Below the pieces are notes generated by a model. The model was not told where the DNA came from. It did no database searches and saw only the letters and a program-made list of their open reading frames with translations. Shown one piece after another: positions 59,063 to 64,000 of a stretch of 64,000 nt of DNA. Origin of the DNA: Amphibalanus amphitrite. Lineage: Eukaryota > Arthropoda > Thecostraca > Balanomorpha > Balanidae. The translations under genes were made by a program, and so were the position numbers. The stretch is from contig NW_024882208.1 in NCBI RefSeq assembly GCF_019059575.1, positions 307,400-371,399 of the forward strand, read 5' to 3'. Numbering within the stretch: position 1 is the stretch's first letter; each line of letters begins with the position of its first letter.

Positions 59063-62000
59063 ATGGGCTCAGCCAAAGTTGTCATTGAATACTGGTGAGT
59101 TAGATGCCTGTATCTGTTGTTCATTAATTACTTAACCTGTGCTTGTTTTCAATTTCGCTGTAAGTCAAACATGTGCCAGACCCACCAATTAGTCCAGCAA
59201 TCCTAAGATAAATTTACCTCTTATTAATCTTAATTTGGAATCGAGTTAATGGCCCACTGGGGACCAATGTTTGTATTTATAAATTTCCCTGTAATTTTTC
59301 TTTTAAGAATGGGTGTGTTTGTAAAACATTGCTTGAGCTTTGAGCTTGGTCACATTTTGATGGTTTTGGGTGCTGTACCAATTTTACTTTGTCTATGATG
59401 ATTTTATTATGCTTAAGTTTGACTAAGATGATTTGAATGAAATGCTTGGAAAAAACAGAGCCTCAGCTAAGCAGTCTGAGTCCCTCAACCCTTCCTACAC
59501 TAGTCTGGTCGGCAATTTCCCAGTGGTCGGAAAAATAATAGACGTGAAACCTAGTCCTGCGCAGGCACGGCCTGTCTCACTCAACAGGTGTGCTACTTAT
59601 TTACATAAATGCTTCATACTGAGCAGAGATAGTTGCTGATCGGTCTGAAATCCGTCCTTTCCGCTGTGTGGCCGCCGGCGGCACAGCTCCGGCCGCGGCC
59701 CGGGTTTCGCTATACGGCTCCGATCCCGCGGGCGATTGTGCTGACTCGCCGGTATCCCGGAGAGGAATATTCCCGCTTTGCTGAGCCAGTGCAATGTCCG
59801 GCGGATCTAGAGCGGGCACAAAGGAGAGCTGCAAAATACGCTGGTCCGGAGTTCGTGCTTTATCGGTGGATCAGAACGGTGTTTACATTGTAACTGCTGA
59901 CGGGTCGACTTGACTTTTAAACCCGACTGATCCATCGGTGATGCGTGATTATGCATACTCCGCGGGGGCAAGGGCCAAAGTGTCCTCAGCTCCTGCTCAT
60001 TTGTGTATTATTGATATTATGTAATACTCATGCAATTCACTTCTTCAAATTCTTTGTCTCTCGTTATTAATATCGTACTTGTCACTTGGTTTATAACATA
60101 ACATAGCAATAAACGTAAAGCTGACCGATAACCACCGTCACTGCTTTTAACTGTATGGTTCTCTCAAAAGGCGCGGTTTAGCGCCGTGAGTGGCGTTTTC
60201 CGTCGATCGCCCCAATCCAGGGCATTTGTGTTTTATTATGACAAGTGCCGCCTGTGGCTACCGCAGCTGTGTTCTGTGGTTCACGGTGGTACCTTAGAAC
60301 ACACATGGCCGTTGGTTTGATCCTACCCCGATCCCCGCTATCCCTCCCACATCCCTCCCGCCGTCCGCCGCCCATCGTCCAATGCCAGGCTTCCCCTGCG
60401 TGTGCATATGCGGTACGTAATGTGGACACAGCTGGTTTAACGAATGTGGGATGGCTAATGTTTACGATGATGGCGTAGACTGTACGTTCAGGCTGAGAGC
60501 GCAGGCCCGTTGTCGGAACAAAGGAACTAAGGGTAGCCTGGCTACCTGAGAATGCCGTGCCTGCGTGGCAGGTGCAGTGATTCCAATTTTATGTCGTTTC
60601 TGTGTCATATCCGGGCAGTTTAGCCACGTATAGCTAGCCAAAACTCTTGAGCTCTTCCTAGAATGTCCCGTGCCATTGGTTCTCTGTGTCTTGTTCTCCC
60701 ACCACCGCGCACCGTGTTCCCCTTTCGCCGTGTCTGCCGTGCGCGCTGCTGACGCCGCCGGCCGTTCCAGCGGCGGGTGAGGGTACGAGCCGCAGTTCCG
60801 GGAGCTGCAGGCCCTGATCGGGTCCAGCGTTCCCGGCGCTGCCGTCGACGGCTTCGTCGGTCGCCAGAGTAAGTCTGCCAGCCGCGTGTGCTGTGAGTAG
60901 CTAGTGGCTGACCGGGCCGGCCGGCCGTGTCCTGTTGCAGCGGCGGATGAGGGTACGGGCCGCGGTTCCGCGAGCTGCAGGAGCTCATCCAGAGCAATGT
61001 GCCCGGAGCCGAGGTGGAGGGATTCGTCGGCAGACGATGTGAGTGGTCGCCGGCGCGGGGGGCCGGGTAGAGGGGCAGACCGCACCCGGAACAGAGAAAA
61101 GATACGGCAAGGCATCCAGGTTGGGGGGTTGAAAGACACGGACAATTTCCAGCAAGCATCTGACTGATAGACTTTCGGATAGTTGATGTCAGAAAAGTCG
61201 ATCAGTCTTGAAGTGACCAAACGCACGGTTGCAAGTTTTCGTGGTAGATATATTTGCATGACCCTCTATAAACGTTGGCAATAGATGCATGCACGTTTTC
61301 TTCAACTACGATCACAGTATGTGTAATGTTGTGTCTTGTTCTATGGTTTCCAGAATTAGATACTTATTTGAAGGAAACGCGTATTTCAGATTTACCGCTC
61401 TCTATAATGTCCATTTTTCCGCAGGTCCGCCTTTTCCAACATGGCTGTGTCTTCATAAATCGTGACCTGAAAAATGTGATGCGAGGTCATAAACGTCGAA
61501 TGTTGATACCTTAACTCTCCGCGACATACGGAGAGCTTATGCAACTCCCTAGGGCTTTCGTGAATATATCTAGACGTGCCGAAAGCCGAAAGTTGCCAGT
61601 GTTTTACATTCATCCTAATCGTTTTGATTTGGGTGGGATTTATTGCCTTCCAACGTATGTCTTGGTGTAATGCAATCTCGATAATAAGTGTTAATTTGTA
61701 TGATATCGACTAAATAAGGTTCTCTGGGTCCAAGGTCGAGTTCTTGCAAGGTGACGCATGGTAGAGGCTATGTAGAGACCATTTTACAGATTCGACTCAG
61801 TCATTTTAGTGCTGGCTTTTTATTCTGGTCATAGTCATTTTAATTTTTCATGTCAACCTGTGACCTGTTAGGTCGATGGCCAAAGGTTGGTTTCTGATTG
61901 TCGGTTTTTAAGACGGTGAAAATGACCGTAGAGCTACGATTTTGACGACGTGTTTGACAAAACGAATTATTCATAAAACGGTTGGCTTCTGTAATTTGGA

Positions 62001-62216
62001 CGCTAACTGCCCTTAGCAAACCCTGACCTCCGTTTCCGCCTTTCGCCTGCAGCGTCATTTGAGGTCAAGGTGAACGACCAGGTGGTGCACTCCAAGCTGC
62101 AGACCATGTCGTTCCCCGACTTCAAGGAGGTGGTGACGGTGGTGAAGGAGGTGTCGGACGGCGCCGCGCCGCGCCAGGTGGAGAAGATGCAGCCGGCATC
62201 CTGCGTCACCGTCTAG
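59063..62216 (+). CDS. SELENOW: Selenoprotein W (Rdx family), with two alternative Sec exons
   Basis: Exon 1 is 59063-59094 (MGSAKVVIEY-TG), exon 2 is 60771-60868 or 60941-61038, and exon 3 is 62053-62216. Either version gives 294 nt, 97 aa, the normal SelW size. Exon 1 ends in TG, so the next C makes Cys and exon 2 reads C-G-G-UGA-G-Y, the CXXU redox motif of SelW; UGA is read as selenocysteine. Exon 3 gives SFEVKVNDQVVHSKL and SFPDFKEVVTVVKE, matching the thioredoxin-like fold (compare FEIEINGQLVFSKL in the paralogue MIEN1). The expected role is a small cytosolic thiol oxidoreductase. Without Sec insertion the protein would stop after 14 residues. A 5'UTR piece (58992-59062) follows a TGTTTTAG acceptor. 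Confidence 0.9.
60771..60868 (+). CDS. SELENOW: SelW alternative exon 2A with in-frame TGA (Sec)
   Basis: Acceptor GCCGTTCCAG, donor CAGA|GTAAGT, 98 nt. The TGA at 60778-60780 occupies the U of CGGU. The following residues GYEPQFRELQ and LIGSSVPGAAVDGFVGRQ match the first helix and second strand of SelW-like proteins. It is entered in phase 2 and left in phase 1, identical to exon 2B. Confidence 0.88.
60941..61038 (+). CDS. SELENOW: SelW alternative exon 2B with in-frame TGA (Sec)
   Basis: Acceptor TCCTGTTGCAG, donor CGAT|GTGAGT, 98 nt. The TGA at 60948-60950 is at the same position as in 2A, preceded by TGC-GGC-GGA. It encodes GYGPRFRELQELIQ and SNVPGAEVEGFVGRR, differing from 2A at 8 of 29 residues plus many synonymous sites. 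The intron separating 2A from 2B is only 72 nt, and 98 nt is not a multiple of three, so joint inclusion would be both sterically hard and frame-breaking. Confidence 0.88.
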
Positions 62217-62743
62217 CCGCCCGAGCTGGGACGGAGCGGCGCCGGCGCCGCCCTCTGGAGTGAGGCGGCCGCACTGACATCTGCAGGGCCAACGCGGCAC
62301 GGAGCGGCACAGGGAACGGTGAACGGCCACGGATGCGGCGTACGTTCGTCGGTCTGATATTTACGGATCGGCGGCTCCTTTGTCATGAAATTGTACACGT
62401 CATTTGGACACCATTCAGATAAGATGTCAGTGTATAATAATTCTTGCGTCTTCTTAGTTCTGACAACCGTTTCTTGGCTGATAGTCTTTACAGCTGTCGA
62501 TCTCTGTATTTTTGGTCAAAACGGCATGTGGAGGGACTAAGCGAAAATATCGTTTTCTGCTCATTTCACACAAATGGTTCAGCGATGAATTTTGCCTTTA
62601 TCAACGTCGCGCAGCCTGTGTCGTGCCGTTTCCGTGCCGCGGTAGCCGCTACACTCCTCCTGAGGGCTGCTGCGGCGCTGTGTCTGTCCGGCGGGGATGC
62701 CAGCCCGCCACCCTGTCCCCTGGGATCTGTGCGGTGACCCGGG

Positions 62744-62810
62744 CCGCTCCGGCGGATGACCGGCGACCCTGAAAGGCTGACCGTGTCCGGGGGTCGCCGC
62801 GAGGAGCGCC
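62744..62810 (+). promoter_or_regulatory. Candidate SECIS element in the SelW 3'UTR
   Basis: About 540 nt after the SelW stop. The order is ATGA (62756-62759), then 12 nt, then AAA in the apical loop (62772-62774), then GA on the 3' side (62801-62802). Helix II pairs 62761-62769 with 62791-62799 (nine Watson-Crick pairs, CGGCGACCC with GGGTCGCCG). A lower helix can form between GCTCC (62746-62750) and GGAGC (62803-62807). This is the eukaryotic SECIS layout: SBP2 binds the non-canonical ATGA/GA quartet. There is a C-C mismatch just above the quartet. Hand-folded only. Confidence 0.72.
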
Positions 62811-64000
62811 AGAGCCGCCCTGGCCGCCGCTGAGGTCTCAGGAGGACAGACGTGTAGAGCTAGTGGGAGAATATAACCGTTTATTTTGCTCATGAATGTG
62901 ATGGGAAACATGATATTGGGAATGATTTGTTCTTTCGATACTGATTTAGCGCACCTCGCTGCAACCGATCTGAATGCAGAGCGAATTGGTGTCTGTCTGT
63001 GCAGCTGTGTGCGATGGATACTACGTCTTGGACTGTTTCGCTTTGTGAAGATCTACAGGCTGATCTGTCGGCTGCATCACCATGAACATAGAGGGAACTA
63101 GACCCTTTTACCGTCCAATAGAATTGTTTGTAGTATGGATTGTTCGCTCTAAGTTGCATGAACTCGCATACCTACAAGAGAATCCCAGCAGTCACATGCC
63201 TAACTCTGATGATATCGATGTCACAGCTCAACGAACCTCGACAGAACTCTTTACCGACGTGGTCGTTAGACGGATAATACATTTTTACCATTAGTTGTTG
63301 CCCTGTGTGTATCGTTTGTGTCATTTTTCCTCATAAGCGAAGTGATCTAGGCGTGCACGGATCGCAGCGTTGTGTGCGAGCGAATGTGAGTGAATGTGTT
63401 CGTTGAAATTGCGAGTGCATACAATCGCACGGTTGTAAAGAGGCGTAGAACTGACTGACTGAAGAGTCAGTGGGCAAACGACTGTGTCAGGACTGCTCTC
63501 TGTTTGACACTCATCACGCCCAGCCAGCCGTAGCAGCTGACTGTCTCTGTCAGTTGTCGCTTTTGCCGGGGCGGGGTAGACATTCGTCTGAAGCCTCGGG
63601 CTCAGCAGGGCGGTATGTATCAGAGATGTATGAGGGAGGGAGGCGTGGTTGTGGAACATAATGTGTGCCTTTTGAGAAAGCCAAACGATCATTTCATTCA
63701 CTGTATCACGTGATATGGTCTAAAAATAATTCCTTTTTCGGGGCCGTTCTCAACGGTGCAAGGCTACTCTCGTGGCTCGGAGTCTAAGACACCGGAGCCT
63801 CGGTCTTCGTGCCACGGGGAAACGGGCGCAAAGGGAGGATTTTTACGGCCACACAGTGAGCGATAGGAATCCGAACAGACTGGTGGGATATCTGCTTTGG
63901 GCGTACGGTCAATTATCCATTTACAAATTCAGGTACGCTCCGGCGGGCACTCTTGTTTGATGCGGGCCCACAGCGGCGGGGCGTGGCTTTCCTCGAAGTA
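62811..64000. other. Downstream of SelW: no recognisable gene
   Basis: After the SECIS candidate the sequence is of ordinary composition; an AATATA followed by a T-rich stretch near 62870 could serve polyadenylation. Short frames at 63.3-64.0 kb are not recognisable. Confidence 0.4.

Noticed and set aside
60778..60950. TGA codons as nonsense mutations in dead exons
   Set aside because: Same position in both copies, exactly the U of CXXU, flanked by conserved residues, with good splice sites and a SECIS-like element downstream.

Overview
The window is metazoan nuclear DNA. Genes are split by GT-AG introns, non-coding sequence is rich in minisatellites and non-autonomous DNA transposons, and coding DNA is GC-rich with C/G-ending codons. 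It contains a selenoprotein W gene and JARID2, SRSF1 and N-acetylglucosamine kinase genes of animal type. An arthropod, perhaps a crustacean such as a barnacle, fits, but this is inference. The one (TTAGG)n tract that would point to arthropods seems to be an expansion inside a transposon rather than telomeric DNA.

Layout. (1) 1-21.4 kb: the 5' part of a minus-strand zinc-finger regulator gene (SALL/BCL11/FOG class). Three short exons in matching phase (21402-21441, 20526-20624, 5567-5668) are separated by introns of about 0.8 and 14.9 kb. The large intron holds several TTAA-flanked elements; a nested foldback/hAT structure lies just downstream of exon 3 (3.2-5.1 kb). (2) 23.9-37.05 kb, minus: a JARID2 gene rebuilt from 19 coding exons. 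Their lengths sum to 8019 nt, an intact frame of 2672 codons plus stop. Order: PRC2-interacting N-terminus, a very long disordered region, JmjN, ARID, a catalytically degenerate JmjC, and a degenerate C-terminal zinc finger. (3) 37.1-41.4 kb: AT-rich intergenic DNA with a second, uninterrupted foldback element. (4) 41.4-51.95 kb, plus: NAGK, 8 exons, 341 aa, with two alternative copies of exon 2. (5) 54.56-56.77 kb, minus: SRSF1, 3 exons, 240 aa. (6) 59.06-62.2 kb, plus: selenoprotein W, 97 aa, with two alternative exons that each carry a CXXU motif, plus a candidate SECIS element at 62.74-62.81 kb.

Two themes stand out. First, exon duplication with mutually exclusive logic in two genes: NAGK exon 2 (85 nt twice) and SelW exon 2 (98 nt twice, both with in-frame TGA = Sec). 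Copies match in length and phase, and neither length is a multiple of 3, so including both copies would shift the frame. Second, tandem arrays that straddle splice junctions. NAGK exon 8 is preceded by about 42 copies of a 74-bp unit made of the 3' splice site plus the first 51 nt of the exon followed by TGA. SRSF1 exon 2 has 6 extra 76-bp units of the same design, and the first JARID2 coding exon is preceded by about 10 units of about 76 bp containing its splice acceptor. Smaller duplications span splice donors of NAGK exons 5 and 7 and a JARID2 JmjC exon. A general process that duplicates exon edges, creating competing splice sites and premature stops, appears active here.
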